Source of the DNA: Hoylesella shahii DSM 15611 = JCM 12083
GTDB lineage: Bacteria > Bacteroidota > Bacteroidia > Bacteroidales > Bacteroidaceae
Length of the DNA: 59,006 nt
Direction: 5' to 3'
Assembly (NCBI RefSeq): GCF_000613445.1
Contig: NZ_BAIZ01000022.1
Span: 1-59,006 of the forward strand
Shown: one piece after another, positions 48,026 to 57,019 of the stretch
How positions within the stretch are numbered: the stretch's first letter is position 1
Layout of the letters: the number at the start of each line of letters is the position of its first letter
Translations under genes and position numbers: made by a program
Notes under the pieces: model-generated
The model's input: the letters and a program-made list of their open reading frames with translations, nothing else
Databases searched by the model: none
Told to the model about the DNA's origin: nothing

Positions 48026-49252
48026 TTACTTATTGAGTAACGATTCGAGGTCTTTCGTGCGTTGGTCGGCAGCGCCATAGTTTACATAATAGCACTGGTA
48101 GAGTGGATAGCTCCAATTAGCTTTCTCGCGATTGGGGTCCAATTCTTTAGCTTGTTCCAAATAGCCCATCGACTCTTTGTAAAGCGCTTTCTGAGCAGGA
48201 ACATCGCCATTGATGGCAGCAGCCTTAGAGTTGATGCAGAAACCCAGATAAGTAAGCACTACAACGTTTTTAGCATCAATGGGAAGCACCTTCTTAAACG
48301 AAGCGATAGCCTCATCCCATTGGTTAGCATTCATTTCGGCTTGACCTTTAAGTGTCCATGCCATTGCGCTATTGGGGTCGGCAGCTAGACGAGAATTAAC
48401 AAGCGACTTCAACTCATCTTTCATGTTCATGTTGCCATACATGCTGGCCAACGTTCCCATAATCATGTCGTTAGAAGAATCTTTGGCATAGAATTCCTTC
48501 AGCTTATTGATATACGCCAACGAGTCTTCTTTCGTTTTCAGTTGCTGTTGAGCAACGTAAAACTTCAAGCTCAGCGCGTCTTTATAATCGTCAGAGTTAG
48601 CAGCAGCATGCTTCAAAGACACGTCAATATACTTATCTGCAGCAGCGAAATCCTTATCTTGGATGGCATAGCGTGCAGCAAATCCAGCCACTTGGCTCAC
48701 ATATTGGTCGGGTTGCTTATTAGCCACATCAGCAAAGAGCGGTGTATCGGCCGTAGTAGAGTACAATCCCCAGTATTTCAGCACGCCAGCGCTGTTGTTT
48801 TTCTGTGCAGCCTCTTGTCCTGCATTCACCAAATACACGCGCAAGTTATACAAGCGGTTTTGGTTAGCGCTGTGGAACTTAGGTTTCACCTTACCCTTTT
48901 CGTTGGGCATTTGGTCGTACTTTTCGCATTCAACAGCATTGGTAAGCGCATCTGCAAGAGCGTTGTAGAAGCCTAAAGTGTCGTAAGGTTGAACCTTACC
49001 TTGCTTAAATTGCTCAGCCATTTGATTGGCTGTGATAACGCTTTGTTCCTTGCTTATCTTCTCAAACGATAGGTCAACCAGCTTATTATAAGCCTTTGCC
49101 TTGTCGGCATCGCTCATGCTAGCGAGATTGCTTTTCACCAATGCTTGCGCATCAGCATAGGTTTTAGCCTTCAACACCTCCTTAACGGCATCTTGGGCGA
49201 ACGCCACAGGCGATGCAGCAAGCATCAGGGCGAACATCATCATTTTTCTCAT
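48026..49252 (-). CDS. TPR-repeat exported protein
   Basis: 408 residues. Signal peptide ends SPVAFA-QDA. Helical repeats include AAADKYIDVSLKHAAANSDD, MAWTLKGQAEMNANQWDEAI and ASFKKVLPIDAKNVVVLTYL, of TPR type. The C-terminus PLYQCYYVNYGAADQRTKDL parallels PLYNIYLNLNMGKEFEEMDR of the downstream TPR protein, so the two look like paralogues. Likely periplasmic, perhaps linked to envelope assembly. The gene is 97 bp after gyrA on the same strand. Confidence 0.8.
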   Translation of the reverse strand: MRKMMMFALMLAASPVAFAQDAVKEVLKAKTYADAQALVKSNLASMSDADKAKAYNKLVDLSFEKISKEQSVITANQMAEQFKQGKVQPYDTLGFYNALADALTNAVECEKYDQMPNEKGKVKPKFHSANQNRLYNLRVYLVNAGQEAAQKNNSAGVLKYWGLYSTTADTPLFADVANKQPDQYVSQVAGFAARYAIQDKDFAAADKYIDVSLKHAAANSDDYKDALSLKFYVAQQQLKTKEDSLAYINKLKEFYAKDSSNDMIMGTLASMYGNMNMKDELKSLVNSRLAADPNSAMAWTLKGQAEMNANQWDEAIASFKKVLPIDAKNVVVLTYLGFCINSKAAAINGDVPAQKALYKESMGYLEQAKELDPNREKANWSYPLYQCYYVNYGAADQRTKDLESLLNK

Positions 49253-49349
49253 AACTGTAATTTTTTAAGATTTAACGATAGTCTATCTCTGTATTGGCAG
49301 TGCCAGCGAGCGCATTATTGCATACGTTCGCCAGCTTCTACCTTATTAT

Positions 49350-51961
49350 TTATTCGGTAGCGTTAACTTCTTCAGTCTCTTCGTTGGCATCATTGCCATT
49401 GTCTAGAGCCTCATTGTTTAAGTTATCCGTTCCCTGTTCGACATTAGTCAAATGTGCTTCTGCCTCATTTTCCTCATCATTTTCGTTCAGATCGTCTTCC
49501 TTTTCAGAAGTTTTCACCTTACAAACACTAGCAATAACATCGTTTTTCTTGCTCAAGTTGATTAGGCGAACGCCCTGAGTAGCTCTACCCATTACGCGGA
49601 AGCTAGCCACTGCCAACCTAATAGTGATGCCACTCTTATTGATAATCATGAGGTCGTTGTCGTCGGTAACATTCTTAATAGCCACCAACTTACCCGTCTT
49701 ATCGGTGATATTAAGTGTTTTCACACCTTTTCCACCGCGGTTAGTCTGTCGGTAGTCGGCCACGAACGAGCGTTTTCCGTATCCCGTTTCACTAACCACC
49801 ATCACCGTTTCTGTTTCGGGATTGTTCACCACAATCATACCAACCACAGCATCATCTCCACCATCCAGACGCATACCGCGCACACCTGTCGCCGTTCTAC
49901 CCATGGTTCGAACTGTGTTTTCGTCGAAGTAAACAGCACGTCCGTTGCGGTTAGCCATAATCAGATAGTTCTTACCATTAGTTAGACGCACATCAACCAC
50001 CTCGTCGCCTTCGGCAATAGTGATAGCGTTTACACCGTTAGCACGTGGACGAGAGTAAGCCTCAAGACTTGTTTTCTTCACCGTTCCGTTCTTCGTAGCA
50101 AACACAATGAAGTGGTTTTTGATGAATTCGTCATCGTTAAGACCCTTCACACGCAGGAAAGCATTTACAGAGTCGTCGGCATCAATGTTCAATAGGTTTT
50201 GTATTGCGCGTCCCTTAGAAGTTTTTTCGCCTTCAGGAATTTCGTAACACTTCAACCAATAGCAACGTCCTTTCTTCGTGAAGAAGAGCATTGTTTGGTG
50301 CATCGTGGCTGGATAGATATATTCCGTAAAGTCTTTATCGCGTGTATTGGCCCCTTTACTACCCACTCCACCGCGAGCTTGCTCGTGAAACTCGGATAGC
50401 GGTGTGCGCTTGATGTAGCCCAAATGACTAACCGTGATAACCACAGGGTCGTTGGGATAGAAGTCTTCGGCATTAAACTCATGCTCATCGGGAATAATTT
50501 CAGTGCGTCTTTCGTCGCCAAACTTATCCTTAACCTCTTCCAATTCCTGCTTCATTACACGCTTACATTCTTCTGGATCGTCCAAAATAAGTTGCAATCT
50601 AGCAATAAGCTCTTCCAATTCTTTATATTCAGCATGCAACTGTTCGATGCGCAGACCCGTGAGTTGCGATAAGCGCATATCTACAATAGCCTTACTTTGC
50701 AGCTCGTCTAATTCAAAACGCTTCTCCAAGTTGCGTTGTGCAGCCGATGGTGTTTCGCTTTTACGAATGATTTGCACCACCTCGTCGATATTGTCACAAG
50801 CAATAATCAATCCTTCCAGAATGTGTGCACGCTCTTGCGCCTTCTTCAAATCGTATTTAGTACGACGAATAGTTACATCATGACGATGTTCCACAAAGTA
50901 TTTCACACACTCTTTGAGCGTGAGCAAGCGTGGACGCCCCTTCACAAGCGCAATATTGTTTACCGAGAACGAGCTTTGCAGCTGCGTCATCTTAAACAAT
51001 TTATTAAGCACCACATTGGCGTTGGCATCGCGTTTCACGTCTACCACAATACGCATACCTTGTCGTCCAGACTCATCATTGGCATTAGAGATACCCTCCA
51101 ATCGCCCTTCTTTCACCAGGTCGGCAATATTTTCAATGAGTTGAGCCTTGTTTACGCCGTAGGGTATTTCTGTAACCACAATCTTATCATGGCTTTCATC
51201 GCTTTCAATCTCGGCCTTAGCGCGCAGCACAATACGTCCGCGACCTGTTTCGTAGGCATCTTTCACACCCTGTAAGCCATAAATATAAGCCCCAGTGGGG
51301 AAGTCGGGCGCCTTGATATATTGCATTAGACCCTCGGTGTCAATATCAGGATTGTCGATGTAAGCACAGCAACCATCAAGCACCTCGGCCAAGTTGTGCG
51401 TTGGCATATTGGTAGCCATACCCACAGCGATACCATTACCACCATTTACCAGCAAGTTGGGTATCTTGGTAGGCATAACCTGAGGCTCTTGCAGCGTGGC
51501 ATCAAAGTTTTCAGCCATGTCAACAGTCTCCTTATCCAGGTCGTCCATGATGCGTTCGCCCAGCTTCGAGAGTCTACATTCGGTGTAACGCATGGCCGCA
51601 GCCGAGTCTCCGTCGACGCTTCCGAAGTTTCCTTGCCCGTCTACCAGTGTGTAACGCATGTTCCAATCCTGTGCAAGACGCACCAAAGCACCATACACCG
51701 ATGAGTCGCCATGTGGGTGATACTTACCCAAAACATCGCCCACCACGCGCGCACATTTCTTATAAGGCTTATCGCTGGTGTTTCCCAACCCCAGCATTCC
51801 GTACAAAATGCGCCTATGAACGGGTTTAAACCGTCGCGCACATCAGGAAGCGCGCGCGCAACAATAACCGACATACTATAATCAATGTACGAAGACTTCA
51901 TTTCTTCTTCGATATTGATCTTGATTATCCTGTCTTGATCGATTGTTTGATTTTCGTCCAT
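49350..51961 (-). CDS. gyrA: DNA gyrase subunit A, frame broken near N-terminus
   Basis: About 870 residues joined. N-terminus [20 protein letters not shown], then [19 protein letters not shown] after adding one A in the run at 51825 (the sequence reads GGTTTAAACCC). [19 protein letters not shown] is the quinolone region and AAAMRYTE holds the catalytic Tyr. The C-terminal pinwheel repeats include [20 protein letters not shown] with an acidic tail. The GyrA-box-like [16 protein letters not shown] identifies gyrase rather than topoisomerase IV. The position of E. coli Asp87 is Gly here. Confidence 0.95.
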
Positions 51962-52212
51962 CTAATCTATTGTGATTTTATTGAATATTCGTTCTGAGGC
52001 CATTTCCTTTCGATTTAAGGCCTTTTATGCACGATTTACAAGGTGCTAAGTTAATACTTTTTTCTCATTTGGTAAAACAAATAGCGCTAAAATACCCCAA
52101 AAAGCCCTACAAACATGTTGTTTTACATACATTAGGCCCCACACTTGCACGCGTCCAACCTAAAAATAACTTAAAGCACGCACAATCAATTGTAAGTTTG
52201 AAGGAATAATTG

Positions 52213-52220
52213 TATATTTG
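52213..52220 (+). promoter_or_regulatory. -7 promoter box (TATATTTG) for GATase-like gene
   Basis: TATATTTG, 68 bp before the ATG at 52289. The gap 51962-52288 between divergent gyrA and this gene shows nothing else. Confidence 0.5.
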
Positions 52221-52288
52221 CCACTTGCATGATATACCATGCCTTGGATGAATATTGCTATCAAAAATATTAACTAACATACATTACG

Positions 52289-53431
52289 ATGCTACAAAAA
52301 TTTATTCTCACATCCTGCATGTGCCTCATATCGCTTGGCGCTTGGTGCACAGAGAGAGTTAATAAGGTTAGAGTTGGCGTGTTTAATGGGCACGGTGGCG
52401 CACAAACTTGTATCTGGGAGGCGGTTTCCGCTGTGCAACTTGACCCCGACATGACCGTGCGAACCTTCACCACTAGCGACATTGCCAATGGGGTTTTAAA
52501 CCAACTAGACGCCATAATCATCCCTGGCGGAGGAGGAACTACGCAATATATGAACCTTGGCGAAGAAAATATCAACCGCATTAAGGCCTTTGTGCGCTTG
52601 GGAAAGGGTGCTGTGGGCATCTGTGCCGGGGCCTATCTCTTTAGCGACACACCCAAATATGCGTGCTTACGTATTAATGGCGCGAAAGCTATAGACATCG
52701 AACACGACAACCGTGGGCATGGCATATCGGCCCTTTCGCTGACCAACGAGGGTAAAAAGCTGTTTCCCGAAATTGCCAATAGAGATAAATCGTATGTGAT
52801 GTACTACGAAGGACCGGTCTTGGTGAAGAGTGATAGCGTGCCTCTTAACTACATTACCATGGCAATGATGGAAACCGATGTGCACGAAGAGGGCGATGCG
52901 CCTGCCAATATGACCAACAACCGACCTTTCTTTATTGCCAACACACTGGGTAAAGGTAGGGTATTTAGTAGCATTGCCCACCCCGAGGCCACCCCAGGAA
53001 TGATGTGGATGATACCCAGAATGGTGAGATGGACTCTGAATATGCCTATCGTTGCTTATTCGGAAAAGGTGGTTAGACCGCAGATTTATAACAAAGAAAT
53101 ACTCATGACCAAGGCCGACTTAAAGAAAGAACGCGAATACTATTACACGCTTCTTTATGGTTCGCCCAAAGAAAAGGTTGCAGCACTAGACTGGCTGCAG
53201 GCTTGTCGCTCGTGGGAAGCTAAGCGCTGGGTGCAAGGTTTGCTCTTTGATAGCAGTGCATTGGTGCGTGTGCGCGCTGCCCAATTTATTGCCGAAACCG
53301 ACTACCTGCCGTTTCTTAACGACCTAACCACTGCTTGCAAAACCGAAAAAGATGCGCAAGCTAAGGCACAAATGCTTAACTACTTGAAGCAATTGAGGGC
53401 ACTTTTGCCCACTCTGCGTAAGCAACGCTAA
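52289..53431 (+). CDS. Exported BPL_N-type glutamine amidotransferase-like protein
   Basis: 380 residues with a signal peptide (MLQKFILTSCMCLISLGAWC). The domain around 28-250 matches the biotin-ligase N-terminal (BPL_N) class of amidotransferase folds: VRVGVFNGHGGAQTCIWEAV, IIPGGGGTTQYM and the nucleophile elbow VGICAGAYLFS with Cys112; a His follows in SSIAHPEATPG. The C-terminal ~110 residues (SPKEKVAALDWLQACRSWEA) look like short HEAT-type helices. It would act outside the cytoplasm; no substrate is known. Monocistronic. Confidence 0.8.
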   Translation: MLQKFILTSCMCLISLGAWCTERVNKVRVGVFNGHGGAQTCIWEAVSAVQLDPDMTVRTFTTSDIANGVLNQLDAIIIPGGGGTTQYMNLGEENINRIKAFVRLGKGAVGICAGAYLFSDTPKYACLRINGAKAIDIEHDNRGHGISALSLTNEGKKLFPEIANRDKSYVMYYEGPVLVKSDSVPLNYITMAMMETDVHEEGDAPANMTNNRPFFIANTLGKGRVFSSIAHPEATPGMMWMIPRMVRWTLNMPIVAYSEKVVRPQIYNKEILMTKADLKKEREYYYTLLYGSPKEKVAALDWLQACRSWEAKRWVQGLLFDSSALVRVRAAQFIAETDYLPFLNDLTTACKTEKDAQAKAQMLNYLKQLRALLPTLRKQR

Positions 53432-53506
53432 GCGCCACACCCTCTACAACAATAGCCATAAACCAAGGGTTACCAATTCATCATCATCTCACAAGAGAGA
53501 CTATCC

Positions 53507-53701
53507 AACCCAAATCAGTCGTTAGAGTCGTTTTGATCTTGTGTATTATTGAGCACATTGCCAACCTTATTCTTGAAGGTGTAGTGCCCTACATCAAAGA
53601 AAAACGGCAGACAAGATGCCAAAAAACAAACGAGAGATGAACTGGAAGCAATGAAAACAATGTAAAATATGAGATAAGCCATCTAACAACCAATTGGGGT
53701 T
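53507..53701 (+). mobile_element. MITE-like element copy 3 (195 bp), diverged
   Basis: Left end AACCCAAATCAGTCGTTAGA; right end, inverted, AACCCCAATTGGTTGTTAGA. The interior aligns loosely with copies 1 and 2 (GAGCA, GGTGTAG, CTAC, CAGACAAGATGCC in order). The hairpin at 53570-53602 keeps its shape with changed bases: TTCTT/AAGAA outside and TGTAG/CTACA inside. Confidence 0.7.
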
Positions 53702-54099
53702 TAAGATGCAAAACAACCACATGGCAGCTAGACGGTTAAAGGCTTAGACAGAAAACTTTCGCTCCAAGTCCTATCCTTTAACCATCTAACTGCTATGTTG
53801 CTTTTATAACAAACCCATTTTTCAACCTGCAAAATAGGCTAGCGAACACGCATGGTGTAAACAAACTACTTACATCCTACCCCCTTAAACAAGCCTACAA
53901 ATAAGGTGGCAAACACCTACCCCACTTACACCTCACCTCACAAAACACATCATCGCCCCTTAAAAGCCATGCAGACGCGTACTCAAAGGAGATAAAACGA
54001 TGATTTTTTGTAAGTATTTTTCATCCAATTTTAACACTATAGAGGTCTATTTTATGCTCCAAGCAGACAACGACTCGAAAAACACGCGTATTTCGCGAG

Positions 54100-54119
54100 T
54101 TTATAACACTATGAAAATC
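54100..54119 (+). other. Companion box of array D
   Basis: TTATAACACTATGAAAATC resembles the AATTTAACACTATGAGTGCC box of array B and starts 185 bp before array D (189 bp in B). A second partial match, TTTTAACACTATAGAGG, lies at 54029. CGCGTATTTCGCGAG just before may be the second module piece. Confidence 0.5.
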
Positions 54120-54284
54120 AGCTAACTAGAATAAAAACAACGTTAAAACCCCATTTTTTACTCATTTCTAGCTCCATCGCAAACAACAAAGCGCATTTAC
54201 GTCTAAAATATTTTATCATTTTAGTTCTAAGCAATAATTTAACCGAAATTGAACATATATTCTGCATTATTTACCACTTTTATT

Positions 54285-54416
54285 CGCTATTTGCTGCATT
54301 TAGGTCTGCAATATGCATGAGTTAGCAGTGCTAAATGCTACAAAACGCAATGCTATTTGCTACTAAACGCAATGCTATTTGCTGCTAAACGCAAGGTAAA
54401 AACATGGTTTTTGCAA
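54285..54416. repeat. Array D: six 22-bp units, 11-bp half-sites
   Basis: Units start at 54285, 54307, 54329, 54351, 54373 and 54395. The central units read TGCTATTTGCT then ACTAAACGCAA or GCTAAACGCAA; the outer ones are more diverged. It is in the 1.35-kb gap between the convergent GATase-like and umuC genes. The remaining AT-rich parts of 53702-54785 show no credible gene. Confidence 0.88.
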
Positions 54417-54785
54417 AACAAATGCGCGCCTTTTTATAGACAAAAAGCATCAAATAACACACAATTGTAGGCTTTTTCGGAAGTAAAAAAGAAGCGGATT
54501 TTTTAAAAATAGCGAGGCAAAATATAGCAAAATGACTCAAAAAGTGGAATAAAACACAATTACGATACATCAAAAATAAGAAAGAATACCTGCCTTTTAT
54601 AGGTTTTAGCCCTCCAAAAGACCTAAAAGGGGTGTTCAAGAAGGGGTATGTTTGTAAAGTTTTATTACCATATTTAAGAATTAGCCCTCACACTAGCCAC
54701 ACACAAAAAAACTTTTGCCAACAACGAAGCACTTGCTGCGATGAAAACAACACGCAAAAGCCAGGCCCTCACAAGCGCAAGCAGC

Positions 54786-56081
54786 TCATTTCAGCACAAT
54801 AATATCGCTCCACCGCGTTGTAGGATTTTTGCTTTTAAAGTCGTGTTTTATAGCATTGGCAAAAACATTGGCCTTACCTTTACCATCTTTAGCCGTATAT
54901 TGCTGACTTCCAAGCACAACTGTTTCTGTGCCATTCACCTTATTAAGCCGGTCGACAACAGCATCCAGCCGTTTCAGTTTATCAATCTGTTCGGCATTTA
55001 GGCCGAAGAGGTCTGGCTGAATAGGACTGTCTGCACCAATTCCCATCACGATAACTCCCGCTTTTTTATAATGAAAGCCCTGCAAAAACAGTTTTTGCAG
55101 CACCTCGTTGGCAGCCTTCACAATAGCAATGGTGCTACTGGTGGGTGTAAGTAGCCGCGTTTCTTGAAAGTTCCAATATTGCGGCAAGTCTTCGCGAAAG
55201 GCGTTGGTATGCAAGAAAACGCCAACAACAGCGGCAACGGTGCGCTGCTGTCGTAATTTTTCGGCACAGCGAGCAGCATAATTAGAGACATGCGTACGCA
55301 GGTCGTCGATATTGGTAATCATGCCATTGAAAGAGCGACTCACACAAATCGACTTCTTTTTGGCCAGTTCTTCGTTGGGCACACAGTCTTCTCCATTCAG
55401 TTCGCGCCATGTTCTTTCTATCACAATGTTATTAAATGTGGCTCTCACCCAGGATAATTGGCGTTCGGAAAAGTCGAAAGCCGACTGCACTCCAGCAGCC
55501 TGTAACCGCGCCGAATAACGTCTACCAATGCCCCACACCTCGTCGACGGGGTAAAGTTTTAGAGCCTTAATGCGTTTTTCATCACTGTCTATCAGGCAGC
55601 AATGGCGATAGCCTGCATGTTTTTTAGCAAAGTGGCTGGCCATTTTAGCCAACGTTTTATTGGGTGCTATGCCCACACTGATAGGCATACCCACGCTTCG
55701 CACAACTCGTCGATGCAAACTTTCGCCCCACTCTTTCAGGTTTATTTGTTCCACTCCATTGAAATAAACAAAACATTCGTCAATGCTATAACGAAAATAG
55801 GCTGGTGCTTCTTGCTTAATAATCTCAACCACGCGCCCCGTAAGTTCGCCATAGAGTTCGTAGTTAGACGAGAAAACAGCGATGTTGTGATGCGGAAACA
55901 GTTCGGCCAACTGATAGTAAGGCGTGCCATTCTTGATACCCATAAGCTTGGCTTCAGTAGAACGCGCCACCACACACCCATCGTTGTTGCTTAGCACAAC
56001 CACAGGTTTACCCTTTAAGTCGGGTCTAAACACGCGTTCGCACGACACATAACAATTGTCGCAATCCACTATTCCGTACAT
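54786..56081 (-). CDS. umuC: DNA polymerase V catalytic subunit UmuC
   Basis: 431 residues. Y-family polymerase: MYGIVDCDNCYVSCERVF with the first catalytic Asp, VVLSNNDGCVVARS, and RYSIDECFVYF with the second Asp-Glu. The thumb has YPVDEVWGIGRRYSARLQAA, and the C-terminus a little-finger domain (CVSRSFNGMITNIDDLRTHV). It bypasses DNA lesions, with more mutations. It starts 3 bp after umuD ends. Confidence 0.95.
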   Translation of the reverse strand: MYGIVDCDNCYVSCERVFRPDLKGKPVVVLSNNDGCVVARSTEAKLMGIKNGTPYYQLAELFPHHNIAVFSSNYELYGELTGRVVEIIKQEAPAYFRYSIDECFVYFNGVEQINLKEWGESLHRRVVRSVGMPISVGIAPNKTLAKMASHFAKKHAGYRHCCLIDSDEKRIKALKLYPVDEVWGIGRRYSARLQAAGVQSAFDFSERQLSWVRATFNNIVIERTWRELNGEDCVPNEELAKKKSICVSRSFNGMITNIDDLRTHVSNYAARCAEKLRQQRTVAAVVGVFLHTNAFREDLPQYWNFQETRLLTPTSSTIAIVKAANEVLQKLFLQGFHYKKAGVIVMGIGADSPIQPDLFGLNAEQIDKLKRLDAVVDRLNKVNGTETVVLGSQQYTAKDGKGKANVFANAIKHDFKSKNPTTRWSDIIVLK

Positions 56082-56084
56082 CAG

Positions 56085-56549
56085 TCAATACCTTCTCCAG
56101 TTTTTTATAGTCCATACCACCACGCCCCACACCTCAAAAGCATCGTTTTCATCAATCCTTATGGGTTGAAAATTGGGATTAGCAGGTCGCAATTCGATAT
56201 ATCCCTCATCACGATGGCTAAGATCTAGGTACTTAATGGTAAATTCTTCGTTGATATATCCCACCACAACATCGCCATGACGTGGCTCGATAGACCTGTC
56301 TATAACGGCGATGTCGCCACTGCATATGCCAGCCTCAACCATCGAGTCGCCAGCCACTTTGCCATAAAAAGTGGCTTCGGGATTGCGTATAAGGTCGTGA
56401 TTAAAGTCGAGTGTTTCGTGCATATAGCCATCGGCAGGCGAAGGAAACCCCGCTTTTAAGCCTTCGGCAATAGGCAATTTCAGTCGTTTGGTGAAATTGC
56501 CCTGAATAATTTGCATGCCCGTGGTGTATTGTTTGTTATCTTTTGTCAT
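56085..56549 (-). CDS. umuD: UmuD translesion-polymerase subunit, S24 autoprotease
   Basis: 154 residues from ATG at 56549 (MTKDNKQYTTGMQIIQGNFT); a longer open frame upstream crosses the leader and is not used. The cleavage site is LKAGFPSPADGY (Ala33-Gly34, Cys-Gly in E. coli). The nucleophile is Ser69 in KVAGDSMVEAG and the base Lys106 in EEFTIKYL. RecA-stimulated self-cleavage would activate the polymerase with UmuC. The gene pair has a TACTTTTG box and a palindrome about 170-190 bp upstream. Confidence 0.92.
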   Translation of the reverse strand: MTKDNKQYTTGMQIIQGNFTKRLKLPIAEGLKAGFPSPADGYMHETLDFNHDLIRNPEATFYGKVAGDSMVEAGICSGDIAVIDRSIEPRHGDVVVGYINEEFTIKYLDLSHRDEGYIELRPANPNFQPIRIDENDAFEVWGVVVWTIKNWRRY

Positions 56550-56718
56550 GTTCTTAAATTTTCGGCAGCCAATAAAACTCGTTTTTGCAAAACGCATTAA
56601 AGACCGATAAGCCTTAACAACAGAAGTGAGCGATGCCCGCAACGTTCCAGAAGAAACCATTGGTATGGGTCCACATCGCACTCTTTGCCCCTCTTAGCGT
56701 TACAAGGGAAAGACAAAC

Positions 56719-56743
56719 ACAACATGTTGTCTTCGCAAAAGTA
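56719..56743 (-). promoter_or_regulatory. umuDC promoter box with adjacent palindrome
   Basis: Minus-strand TACTTTTG (56736-56743) is followed after 5 bp by the perfect palindrome ACAACATGTTGT (56719-56730), which would cover the transcription start. A dyad there is where a damage-response repressor could bind. It is not the enterobacterial LexA box (CTGT-N8-ACAG). The 470-bp gap 56550-57019 holds this and the terminator at 56942. Confidence 0.5.
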
Positions 56744-56941
56744 CAAATAATATGCGAGAAAGCCATTGCACAAAGCAAATACTTAAACACGAAACTAAAG
56801 ATAAAAGGCTATCGGCTCATTTCAAACTAAGGTATGTGTCAGCACCTCTTGAACTAGCCACAACATTACTCACCACGCTGTACCGCGCAAAATAGAAGTA
56901 AGAAGCTCCCAACAGGCGTTGCCTATAGCTACAAAACAAAA

Positions 56942-56969
56942 AAGAGGACACCACAATTGGCATCCTCTT
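56942..56969 (-). terminator. Terminator after the polyvalent-protein gene
   Basis: Stem AAGAGGA / TCCTCTT with inner CCA/TGG pairing and a T-run on the minus strand, about 50 bp after the stop at 57020. Confidence 0.75.
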
Positions 56970-57019
56970 CTTGTGATTTCTTATGAAACTGAACATCATC
57001 ACTCTTTAACTCACCTAAA

